27,196 nt of DNA from an uncultured Oscillospiraceae bacterium (GTDB lineage: Bacteria > Bacillota > Clostridia > Oscillospirales > Acutalibacteraceae). The stretch covers positions 1 to 27,196 of the forward strand of contig UQSH01000019.1 of assembly GCA_900543795.1 (NCBI GenBank), in the 5' to 3' direction. The position numbers and the translations under genes were made by a program. Numbering within the stretch: position 1 is the stretch's first letter; the number at the start of each line of letters is the position of its first letter. The notes beneath the pieces were generated by a model, which worked only from the letters and a program-made list of their open reading frames with translations, was not told where the DNA came from and did not search any database. Positions 7,146 to 14,054 of the stretch are shown piece by piece.

Positions 7146-9544
7146 TGATTATTTCCTCTTTTCCTTTTCTTAACCGTGCCTGAAATCACAGCCGCAGAAA
7201 TTATCAGAATAACCGCAACACCTATTGAGCACGGTATTGCAGCTCGCAGAGCGGGAGGGAGATACAAATGCGTTTCCGGTATGCTTTCGAGAAGCCGATA
7301 AAGTCCTGCGCCGTCATTTTCGCCGTAAGTAATTCTTATAACATTAACACTGTATTTTTCCGTTTCAACGGTTACCGTATTGCCGTTAGGGAAAAGCTCC
7401 TCTTCCTTAGGAGCAACGAAATATCCCTTGCCTACTTCATTGCATGCAGATTTAAAGGATGACGAAATATGCTGATTTGAAGCGTAATTAATGCTTTCAA
7501 AGCCGTCTAAATTAAGATTTACCGTTTGCCTTTTTCCGCTTGAATTAACAAGCTTAATATATATAACCTGCTTTTGCGTGTCAACCGTTACGGACTGTGC
7601 AAGCTCATCAACCGATATATCTCCGTTAAACGAAGCATCAATATATTCCGTGCCCGTATTATTTGCATAAAGCATTTGCGTGTAATATGACGGCGTTAAA
7701 ACCGTGCTTTGCGAGTCAAACCATATTTCGTTAATTGACCAATTTTGCGAATTAATTTTTGCAAGCGTAGGCGCATAAGCGGCCATTGCAACAACATCGC
7801 TGTTTCTCTCAAAGCCCGTCATATATGCAGCTTCCTCAATTGCCTCGCAGATGTTGCTTTTTGTTTGAAGCGTTCCAACGCCGTCTGCCGTTGCCGCATA
7901 TTCTCCAACGAAAACCTTTGCCGAGCTTCTGTCGTAGGCGTCATATCTGTTGTTTATACCGTAAAGATAGCTGCCTATTGTATAATAATGCTCGTCAACA
8001 TAGCAATCGGAATACTTGCTTTTTGCATTCTGCCATGCTCTGTCAAACTCATTTCCTTCAAGCCATGTTCCCGCTGAGGTAATTACGGTTATATCGGGAT
8101 ATTCTGCCTTAACGGCTTTATACAGCGCATCAAAATTTCTCCAATAAACATCTCCCCAATTTTCGTTTCCGAGCTGAATATATTTAAGATTATACGGCTC
8201 CTCGTGGCCGCAGGCAGAACGAACGGCACCCCAATAGGTTGCCGTTGAGCTTCCGTTTGCAAACTCAATAAGATCAAGCACATCCTGAACATAATTATCC
8301 CATTCGGCTGTGCCGGGGGTGAGCGCTATTGTTTCAAGATATGAATTCCAATCCGCCTCTGTTTTATATCCAAGGGCGTTAGCATCGTTAATTCTGTTTT
8401 GAAGCCCTTCCTTATCATCGGGGGAATAATTCCTAAATTCAACAAGATACCGACAAAACTCCTCATCGGTCATTGAAAGCTTTCTGTATGCGTCATAATT
8501 AATATCATAGCCGTTTCTGCCCTGACAGGTTAAGCCGACATTAACACAAGGAACGGGCTGTGCGCCTATATCATCGCAGAGGTTAAAATATTCTGCATAT
8601 CCCATTGCATTTGAATTTATATAATAGTCGCCCGCCCAATCGTTGCGCCAAACATTATAGGCTTGAGTGCGTGCTTCAAGGGGACCTATCGTTGATTTCC
8701 AATCGTAAAGATTGTTAAGAGAATCGCCCTCGCAGAAGCAACCGCCCGGAAAGCGAATAAACGACGGATTAAGGTCTATAAGCGCCTGCGCCAAATCAGC
8801 ACGCAGAGTTGTATATTTCCATTGAGGCAGACCGTAACCGTAGGAATTTTGAGGAATAAGCGAAACAAAATCAATTTCAAGAGTTCCGCTTCCGTTAAGC
8901 TCAATTGAAAGCGCTCCGTCCTCTGTTTTTTGTGCTTCAAGAACGGCTTCAACCTTGTTCCAGCCGGCAGAGCAGTTTGAAATATCAAGCTCAACTCTTT
9001 TGTTTGAATTGCCCTTTGAATCAAGATAAGCTATAACAGTTCCGCTGAAATCCGTATTTTTTATGAAGCAGGAAAAATCATAGGAAACGCCCTCTTTGAA
9101 GCCCATATCGGCAGTTGCTTGAAGCTTTTTGTTGGGAGTAAAGGTTTTGTAGTCCCAATTTTCAACACATCCGATATTGGTTACAATGCCCTTGCCCGAA
9201 ACGGTAAGGCGTTCATAATGTGTGTTTTTATCATTAAGCGGATTTTCACTTTGTATCTCGTGTGATATATTTGTAAAGCTCCAATACGCTTCGTTAAGAG
9301 CTTGATTATCCTCTGCCGTATCGTTATATTCAAAGCTGTTGTTATAAACAAGATTTGAAACAAGTCCCCCATCGCACGCCTTTGAAATATCCTCAATAAA
9401 TGCGCCGTAAAGAGTAGGCGAAACCGAATGGGAAATGCTTTTCTGCGATATATCAAGCGAAACCGCTTCGCCTGCGTTTGCAGGAAAAGCAAAGCAGGCT
9501 ACCGCCATTACGGCAGTTATAAAAAATGAAAGTGCTTTTTTCAT
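7142..9544 (-). CDS. GH51 alpha-L-arabinofuranosidase, membrane-anchored
   Basis: An 800-residue secreted enzyme predicted to release arabinofuranose from arabinan or arabinoxylan side chains. It has a signal peptide (about 1-24, cleavage after PANA), a GH51 N-terminal segment (SPTLYGAFIEDIS, about 43-54), a probable carbohydrate-binding beta-sandwich insert (about 100-230), and the catalytic barrel. The acid/base is Glu461 in LGNENWG, and the nucleophile is probably Glu548 in VFVGEYAA. The C terminus has a hydrophobic helix (about 770-790) followed by KKRKRG, so the enzyme stays on the outer face of the membrane. GGAG precedes the ATG and a promoter lies at 9621-9593. It is the first gene of the minus-strand operon. 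At 800 residues it is longer than the roughly 500-residue intracellular GH51 enzymes and fits the longer extracellular type. Confidence 0.92.
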   Translation of the reverse strand: MKKALSFFITAVMAVACFAFPANAGEAVSLDISQKSISHSVSPTLYGAFIEDISKACDGGLVSNLVYNNSFEYNDTAEDNQALNEAYWSFTNISHEIQSENPLNDKNTHYERLTVSGKGIVTNIGCVENWDYKTFTPNKKLQATADMGFKEGVSYDFSCFIKNTDFSGTVIAYLDSKGNSNKRVELDISNCSAGWNKVEAVLEAQKTEDGALSIELNGSGTLEIDFVSLIPQNSYGYGLPQWKYTTLRADLAQALIDLNPSFIRFPGGCFCEGDSLNNLYDWKSTIGPLEARTQAYNVWRNDWAGDYYINSNAMGYAEYFNLCDDIGAQPVPCVNVGLTCQGRNGYDINYDAYRKLSMTDEEFCRYLVEFRNYSPDDKEGLQNRINDANALGYKTEADWNSYLETIALTPGTAEWDNYVQDVLDLIEFANGSSTATYWGAVRSACGHEEPYNLKYIQLGNENWGDVYWRNFDALYKAVKAEYPDITVITSAGTWLEGNEFDRAWQNAKSKYSDCYVDEHYYTIGSYLYGINNRYDAYDRSSAKVFVGEYAATADGVGTLQTKSNICEAIEEAAYMTGFERNSDVVAMAAYAPTLAKINSQNWSINEIWFDSQSTVLTPSYYTQMLYANNTGTEYIDASFNGDISVDELAQSVTVDTQKQVIYIKLVNSSGKRQTVNLNLDGFESINYASNQHISSSFKSACNEVGKGYFVAPKEEELFPNGNTVTVETEKYSVNVIRITYGENDGAGLYRLLESIPETHLYLPPALRAAIPCSIGVAVILIISAAVISGTVKKRKRGNNQ

Positions 9545-9592
9545 AATTACTCTCCAAAATTATATGGTTGGTAGAAAAATCAATATAAATAT

Positions 9593-9621
9593 ATGGTATC
9601 ACAAACGAATAATTATGTCAA
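9593..9621 (-). promoter_or_regulatory. Promoter of the GH51 operon
   Basis: Minus strand TTGACA (9621-9616, perfect -35) is followed after 17 bases by TACCAT (9598-9593, four of six consensus bases). Transcription would start about 40 bases upstream of the GH51 ATG. Confidence 0.6.
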
Positions 9622-9658
9622 AAAACAGAAATATTACAAAATTTACTTAAAATAACTA

Positions 9659-9687
9659 TTGCAAAATTCAAAAAAGTATGCAATAAT
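9659..9687 (+). promoter_or_regulatory. Promoter of tRNA-Pro
   Basis: TTGCAA (9659-9664) and AATAAT (9682-9687) are separated by 17 bases, about 25 bases upstream of the mature tRNA 5' end. Confidence 0.55.
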
Positions 9688-9712
9688 ATCAATGCTGATT
9701 TTTAAAGCAAAT

Positions 9713-9789
9713 CGAGGTGTGGCTCAGTTTGGTAGAGCACCACGTTCGGGACGTGGGGGTCGCAGGTTCAAATCCTGTCACCTCGACCA
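9713..9789 (+). tRNA. tRNA-Pro (anticodon CGG)
   Basis: Full cloverleaf with encoded CCA, 77 bases. Acceptor CGAGGTG pairs with CACCTCG, the D-arm is GCTC...GAGC, the anticodon arm is CCACG-TTCGGGA-CGTGG giving anticodon CGG, and the T-arm is GCAGG-TTCAAAT-CCTGT. It is followed directly by a terminator at 9791. Confidence 0.97.
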
Positions 9790-9790
9790 T

Positions 9791-9830
9791 AAATAAAGGA
9801 TAGGCAGATGCCTATCCTTTATTTATTATT
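9791..9830 (+). terminator. Intrinsic terminator of tRNA-Pro
   Basis: AAATAAAGGATAGGCA (9791-9806) pairs perfectly with TGCCTATCCTTTATTT (9809-9824), then TATTATT follows. It starts two bases after the CCA of the tRNA. Confidence 0.85.
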
Positions 9831-9833
9831 AAG

Positions 9834-9969
9834 GGATTTGAACCTGCGAACGAGTTTCCAAGAAGCGAGCCCGCAGGGCGATGCTGATTGGGAGAACAGT
9901 CCGGTGGACTGTTCGATAATGAGTGGGCAAGCTTCCGACCGCAGGTATAAGGAATTTGAACCTGCGAAC
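9834..9969. repeat. Two antisense tRNA-T-arm-like direct repeats
   Basis: The 16-base sequence ATTTGAACCTGCGAAC occurs at 9836-9851 and again at 9954-9969, 118 bases apart. The first copy, extended to GGATTTGAACCTGCG (9834-9848), is the exact reverse complement of the T-arm of the neighbouring tRNA-Pro (9761-9775). The DNA between the copies holds a hairpin (9894-9914). No real gene is evident: a frame that stays open here translates to GFEP/FEPA-like strings typical of antisense tRNA sequence. This explains part of the 470-base gap between tRNA-Pro and the symporter gene. Confidence 0.6.
9894..9914. repeat. Hairpin, copy 1 of a covarying family
   Basis: The stem GAACAGTCC (9894-9902) and GGACTGTTC (9906-9914) closes a three-base loop, GGT on the plus strand and ACC on the minus strand. 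Read on the minus strand it has the same frame as the hairpin at 24598-24618, with three stem pairs changed in a compensatory way, and TTCTCC follows in both. Confidence 0.6.
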
Positions 9970-9981
9970 TTTAAAGCTTTG

Positions 9982-10073
9982 CCTGAATCCGTAGGCAATG
10001 ACGGAGAATGGGCAGTAATACTCTCGCTTCTTCTTTCATTATTGTTGCATTAAAAGAAAAAATACAGCAGATA
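9982..10073 (+). pseudogene. Decayed 3' tail of an anchored surface-protein gene
   Basis: The plus strand reads PES-VGNDGEWAVILSLLLSLLLH, then a stop, then KRKKYSR-like codons and a stop (AAAAGAAAAAATACAGCAGATAA). This parallels the C-terminal anchor of the surface protein at 20018-22255 (PETGNDSETALLLAFL... SKRKKHSR). The next segment also matches, ending in a terminator with the same stem as at 22285. The tail lacks any upstream coding part and is shortened in the hydrophobic region. It is therefore a relic of a related gene, not a functional one. Confidence 0.6.
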
Positions 10074-10103
10074 AATCCTGCTGAAGGTCTTAACTAATCA
10101 AAG

Positions 10104-10140
10104 AAACGGTTGAAGCTTAATTTGGCTTCAACCGTTTTTA
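10104..10140. terminator. Terminator, probably bidirectional
   Basis: AAACGGTTGAAGC (10104-10116) pairs with GCTTCAACCGTTT (10125-10137), followed by TTA on the plus strand and CTTTG on the minus strand. The stem is the same as that of the terminator at 22285-22321. It can end minus-strand transcription of the symporter operon. Between it and 10266 there is another GC-rich hairpin (AACGCCG-AAAA-CGGCGTT, near 10161-10178) without a T run; I see no gene there. Confidence 0.75.
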
Positions 10141-10265
10141 ACTGTTAATAACGCTTTTGCTCAACGCCGAAAACGGCGTTCCCTATCGGGTATGGACTTT
10201 TTCGCAGGTAGCGTTCTCAAGCTTTGAAAACCGCTGATTGCTTTTTTAGAATTAAATGCTTGAGA

Positions 10266-11696
10266 TTATTCTTTATCTGCATTTTTGATTGCGGCTCTTT
10301 GAGCAAGCACCTTTTCGTGAACCTCTTCCTTGGTTTTACCTGTTAGCTTATAGAAGAAGAACGGAACGCCTGCAAGGAACATCATCAATCCGTGAACAAC
10401 TGTATAGAAGAATAAAAGCATTATCTTTGTGTGCAGGCTCTGCTCCTGTGCAACGCCGTTAACAGCCTGAACATATTCAATAATCGGAATCTTTGTTCCG
10501 TAAAGAATTTTCGGGGCAAGGGCAGACGCTATTGTGCCGGAAATCATTGTGCCGATGCCGATAACAAAGGGCAGCGAGGCGTCAAGACGCTTACCTGTTT
10601 TAAGCTCAATATCTTCAAGCACATCTGCCTGAAACATTGTGGGAAGAAGATTTGAAGCACCGAACTGCAAGCCGATAAGAAACAGGAATACTACAAATAA
10701 AATCTGAAGCACAGGGCTTGGAGATTTGAAATAGATATATCCAACAGCAAAGGCGGCTGTGTTTATAATAACGGAATAAATACCGCTGGCGATATAAAGC
10801 ACCTTTGAATTGAATTTTTTAAGCAGGAAATTAATAACGAGCATTCCGACTGCCGTTCCGATACCGGTAGGCAATCCGAAAAGCAGAAATTTGCCGGGAC
10901 CGAGCAACGCTTCTGCAAGGAAAATACCCATATAGGTTGATACTCCGCGGAAGCTTTTCAAAAATTCGGATATGATAATCGTCCAAGCGTATTTATTTTT
11001 AAGCACATCCATATATCCCTCAACGGGATTTTTCTTTTCATTATTATATGTTATCCTCTCACGCACGGTATTCATACCGAGAAGCATTGTAATAATACCG
11101 AAAACGCCGCAAAGAGAAGCAACTCCGATATAACGAAGCCCCTTATCCTTAACCACAAAAGCCAAAACAAGCTCAACAACAAGAGGAGCGGAATTGCCCA
11201 CGGCGGAAACAATACCTCTGAAGGACATAACGGTATCCCGTTCCTTCATATTAGGAGTCATAACAATAGCAACCTTGTTAACGCAATCGCCGAAATTGGT
11301 GCAAACGCTCCATGCAACTGCAACGGTAACAAGATAAATCATAAGCGTTGTGCCTGTAATTCCCTTTGGTGCCCAGAAGGAGAGAACAAGGAATATTCCC
11401 GCAGGAACGGCAACAAGCAATGCAAGCGGACGGAACTTTCCGCCCTTGCCTGTTTTTCTGCCGTCAATATACATAGCTATGAAAAAGTTAAGTATAAACG
11501 GAATAACAGAGGTCAGTGTGTTGAACATAGAAACATCACTGTCTGGCAGGGACAATACGTTGATTAGGTAGTCGCTTCTGTATGAGCCGACTGCGCCCGT
11601 CATCATTGTATAGAAGAATACTGCAACAAGATACAGTATAAATTCCCTGCCCTTAATATATTTTTGTTCGCTCTGCTTTAATGCTGATTCTGTCAT
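10266..11696 (-). CDS. GPH-family (MelB-like) sugar:cation symporter
   Basis: A 476-residue integral membrane protein with about 12 hydrophobic segments, of the glycoside-pentoside-hexuronide branch of the major facilitator superfamily. Visible features are the N-terminal YTMMTGAVGSYRSDYLINVL segment, the loop MYIDGRKTGKGGKFRPLALL after the second helix (the GPH loop, usually D-R-T-x-x-K-x-G-x-x-R-P), the central loop of about 30 residues (RERITYNNEKKNPVEGYMDVLKNKYAW), and a charged C-terminal tail. It follows the metallophosphoesterase gene by 19 bases with an AAGGGG ribosome-binding site. Its position opposite GH36 and GH38 genes suggests uptake of the oligosaccharides or sugars they process, for example alpha-galactosides; this is inference. 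The coupling ion (Na+ or H+) cannot be told. Confidence 0.88.
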   Translation of the reverse strand: MTESALKQSEQKYIKGREFILYLVAVFFYTMMTGAVGSYRSDYLINVLSLPDSDVSMFNTLTSVIPFILNFFIAMYIDGRKTGKGGKFRPLALLVAVPAGIFLVLSFWAPKGITGTTLMIYLVTVAVAWSVCTNFGDCVNKVAIVMTPNMKERDTVMSFRGIVSAVGNSAPLVVELVLAFVVKDKGLRYIGVASLCGVFGIITMLLGMNTVRERITYNNEKKNPVEGYMDVLKNKYAWTIIISEFLKSFRGVSTYMGIFLAEALLGPGKFLLFGLPTGIGTAVGMLVINFLLKKFNSKVLYIASGIYSVIINTAAFAVGYIYFKSPSPVLQILFVVFLFLIGLQFGASNLLPTMFQADVLEDIELKTGKRLDASLPFVIGIGTMISGTIASALAPKILYGTKIPIIEYVQAVNGVAQEQSLHTKIMLLFFYTVVHGLMMFLAGVPFFFYKLTGKTKEEVHEKVLAQRAAIKNADKE

Positions 11697-11715
11697 AATT
11701 TTTACCCCTTAAAAA

Positions 11716-13026
11716 TCATTTACGGTTAATTTTTAAAACCGCATTATAATCTCTTTGCTTTTCATCGCCTATCATTGAAAGAACAAAGCTGTCAATATCC
11801 GATAGAACAGGATTTTTTGCACTCATTTTTCTTTCAACTATATGAGTAACGGGATGAAGCCTTTTGATAAGCTTTGCCATAGCCTCATACATCGGCGTGC
11901 CCTTAACATACGGCTCATTGCCGACAAAGATATTTCTCACAAGCTCAATTCCGACATCTTTTGCAAGCCTGCCTTCAATGCTTTTGTCAACCTTAAAGCA
12001 AAGCAGCCTGCCAAGCTTTTTTAATGTAAAGCCGTCAAGTATTTTTTTAACGGGCTTGGGCAATATTTCGTCCATTTTCCAATTAATCATTCTGTCAAAC
12101 CGCCACTTAAAATATTCCTCGGCGGTTTTACCCTGCTTGTCGTAATCAAAATCGTTAACGGTATATGATTCGATATTAACCGTATTATCCTCAAAGGTTA
12201 CCCTTCTGTATGCACACGGACAACCCACAAAGCTGCCTGTTTGAACATCGGTAATTGTGTTTCCTTTTTCGGTGGTGTAATCCGTTATTGCCTGAGCGTG
12301 CATATGACCTGTGAATATTAAATCAAGGCCTGCGTCGGCAAGCTCGCTGGCTCGCTTTTCCCAATCGGTTAGCTTTGCGTCGCCTATCAAATTCATAACA
12401 GGTGAAAACGGCAAAAGAGGATAATGCGTCATTGCAAATATGTAATTACCGCTTTCGTGCGCCTTTTTAATCTCTTCAAGCGCCCATTTCATTTGATCGT
12501 CCCACAAGCCCTTAAAGCCCTTGCAATCGCCGTCGCAGTTTAGGGCAAGAAGCCTTATGCCGTCTGCTATTTGAGCAACATAGCTCATACTTTCACTATG
12601 CTCGCTTATTGCGTTGTCGAAGCCGAAATCCTTATAAAAATCTCTCAACTCCGCTCTCGGCATTCCCTTAACAGGCACCGTTTTATCCCCGTCAAATTCA
12701 ACAGGCTCGCCGTCCTCACAATAATCGTGCCGGGCGGTAATAAGATAAATCCTTTTGCCCTGCTCTTTGAACTTATAAAGCCTTTCCCGAAAGCCTATAT
12801 GACTTTGGTACTCTCCCCTGTAAACCAAATCGCCGGGAATAAGAATAACATCTGTTTCCTTATCCTGTGCTATTTGCTCAAAGCCTGCGTCGATTATTGC
12901 AGGCGTTTCCGCAACGCATTTTTGATCGGTTACGCTTCTTTTTTCATAGGCCTCGCCTGTTCTTTTAAACGAGCTGTCAAAATAATGAGTGTCCGTTACA
13001 AGAAAAAAGGAAAACGGCTTTTCCAT
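11716..13026 (-). CDS. Calcineurin-like metallophosphoesterase
   Basis: A 436-residue cytoplasmic phosphoesterase. I chose the ATG at 13026 because AGGAG lies eight bases upstream; the longer frame from 13062 has no such site. Metal-binding motifs appear in order: DTH (Asp12, His14), GDLVYRGE (Asp66), ARHD (98-101), THYPLL, and GHMHAQ. The third motif is normally GNHD; here the metal-bridging Asn is replaced by Arg99. This may be a subfamily feature or may change activity. The C-terminal 130 residues are unassigned. It is the first gene of a two-gene unit with the sugar symporter, suggesting a part in carbohydrate metabolism (for instance a sugar phosphate or nucleotide as substrate), but the substrate is unknown. 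Confidence 0.85.
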   Translation of the reverse strand: MEKPFSFFLVTDTHYFDSSFKRTGEAYEKRSVTDQKCVAETPAIIDAGFEQIAQDKETDVILIPGDLVYRGEYQSHIGFRERLYKFKEQGKRIYLITARHDYCEDGEPVEFDGDKTVPVKGMPRAELRDFYKDFGFDNAISEHSESMSYVAQIADGIRLLALNCDGDCKGFKGLWDDQMKWALEEIKKAHESGNYIFAMTHYPLLPFSPVMNLIGDAKLTDWEKRASELADAGLDLIFTGHMHAQAITDYTTEKGNTITDVQTGSFVGCPCAYRRVTFEDNTVNIESYTVNDFDYDKQGKTAEEYFKWRFDRMINWKMDEILPKPVKKILDGFTLKKLGRLLCFKVDKSIEGRLAKDVGIELVRNIFVGNEPYVKGTPMYEAMAKLIKRLHPVTHIVERKMSAKNPVLSDIDSFVLSMIGDEKQRDYNAVLKINRK

Positions 13027-13100
13027 ATTTTCATCTCCTTTATTGTATTTATAAAATACCACATAAGACGGCCTTTATAAATAAGCAAAATCACTCACAA

Positions 13101-13124
13101 TGTTAGGATTATAACTATTATTCA
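13101..13124 (+). repeat. Inverted repeat flanking the araC-type gene, left copy
   Basis: The 24 bases at 13101-13124 match the minus strand of 13957-13934 at 21 of 24 positions, with the first 14 (TGTTAGGATTATAA) identical. This copy lies just after the araC-type stop codon and about 75 bases upstream of the metallophosphoesterase ATG. Read toward that operon it is TTATAATCCTAACA. Confidence 0.65.
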
Positions 13125-13128
13125 ATGG

Positions 13129-13941
13129 TTAATCCTTTCTTGTTTTTCTTCTGTATTCAAGAGGAGAGCAGCCCACCGCCTTTTTGAAGCTTGAAGAAAA
13201 ATACTGCTGATCTGCATAATGAAGTGTTTTTGAAATAGCACCTATGCTTATATTCGTATGGGTTAAATATGTTTTTGCAGCATCAATCTTTTTGTCTAAA
13301 AAATACTGATACGGAGTAATGCCATACTTATTTTTGAAAACATTAATAACATAGTTTTTTGAATAATTCATACTTTCACAAAGCTTATCGAGATTAAAAT
13401 AGCTTTCAACACATTCATCAAGCTTTTTTCTGATATTATCGGGCAAATCTGCATTTTCTGTTAAAATGCGATTTCTTATATACATAAAAATGTGCATTAG
13501 ATTTATTGTTATTTTATTTACCATTAAATCATAAGGTATGTCCCGGCGTGAAATTTCAACAATTTCCTCAAAATATTTTTTAACGGCCTCACAGCTTTTG
13601 AACAAATATGTGTTTTTCGGCAAATAGCAATTAATCAGGCTGTCGGCAAAATCGCCCGTAAAAACTATCCATAATTTATGCCAAGGGTTATTTCCGTCTG
13701 ATTTATATTTATGATTGCTTCCGACCTTTAAAAAGAATATGTCGCTTTTTTCGGGCTCAAGATGCTGACCGTTAATATCAAGAGCTCCCTTTCCGTCAAT
13801 TATAAATTCAAAAGCATTCAAATCGGAGCACGCTCTTTCAATTTTGAAGGTTTTATCGCAATATGTTTCGCCGACAATATCTATTTTCAGCGGATCGCTT
13901 TCATTATTCAGGGCGGTAAAATTCTTAAATTTCTCAATCAT
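13129..13941 (-). CDS. AraC-family transcriptional regulator
   Basis: A 270-residue regulator. The N-terminal half (about 15-110) looks like a cupin-type sugar-sensing domain (FEFIIDGKGALDINGQHLEPEKSDIFFLKVGSNHKY is the usual strand pattern, with HKLWIVFTGDFA). The C-terminal 95 residues hold two helix-turn-helix motifs: FNLDKLCESMNYSKNYVINVFKNKYGITPYQYFLDKKI and ISIGAISKTLHYADQQYFSSSFKKAVGCSPLEYRR, the AraC/XylS signature. It lies between the leftward metallophosphoesterase/symporter operon and the rightward GH36-GH38 operon and probably activates one or both on a sugar signal. It has its own promoter (14035-14007). Confidence 0.93.
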   Translation of the reverse strand: MIEKFKNFTALNNESDPLKIDIVGETYCDKTFKIERACSDLNAFEFIIDGKGALDINGQHLEPEKSDIFFLKVGSNHKYKSDGNNPWHKLWIVFTGDFADSLINCYLPKNTYLFKSCEAVKKYFEEIVEISRRDIPYDLMVNKITINLMHIFMYIRNRILTENADLPDNIRKKLDECVESYFNLDKLCESMNYSKNYVINVFKNKYGITPYQYFLDKKIDAAKTYLTHTNISIGAISKTLHYADQQYFSSSFKKAVGCSPLEYRRKTRKD

Positions 13942-13957
13942 AATTATAATCCTAACA
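13934..13957 (-). repeat. Inverted repeat flanking the araC-type gene, right copy
   Basis: Partner of 13101-13124. This copy spans the ribosome-binding site (AGGA) and start codon of the araC-type gene, so the shared bases could be a regulator-binding site that also blocks translation, or simply a duplicated leader. Read toward GH36 it is TTATAATCCTAACA, the same orientation relative to its operon as the left copy. Confidence 0.6.
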
Positions 13958-14006
13958 AAATACTTAATAATTCACATTTATATAATGGAAATTATGTGAT
14001 ATTTTA

Positions 14007-14035
14007 ATAATATCCAAAATAAGAAAATAAGTCAA
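14007..14035 (-). promoter_or_regulatory. Promoter of the araC-type gene
   Basis: Minus strand TTGACT (14035-14030) and TATTAT (14012-14007) are 17 bases apart; the start codon follows about 65 bases downstream of the -10 box. It overlaps the leader of the divergent GH36 gene, so the two transcripts may affect each other. No equally good promoter is seen for GH36, which fits a need for an activator. Confidence 0.7.
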
Positions 14036-14054
14036 CTTTAAGGAGAAAATTTAA

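Noticed and set aside
9808..10053. 81-codon frame after tRNA-Pro
   Set aside because: It crosses the terminator arm, the tRNA-like repeats and the surface-protein relic. Its peptide is the kind produced by antisense tRNA sequence, so it is not a gene.
10161..10178. GC-rich hairpin as terminator of the symporter gene
   Set aside because: The stem is good but no T run follows on either strand; the hairpin at 10104-10137 is a better candidate.
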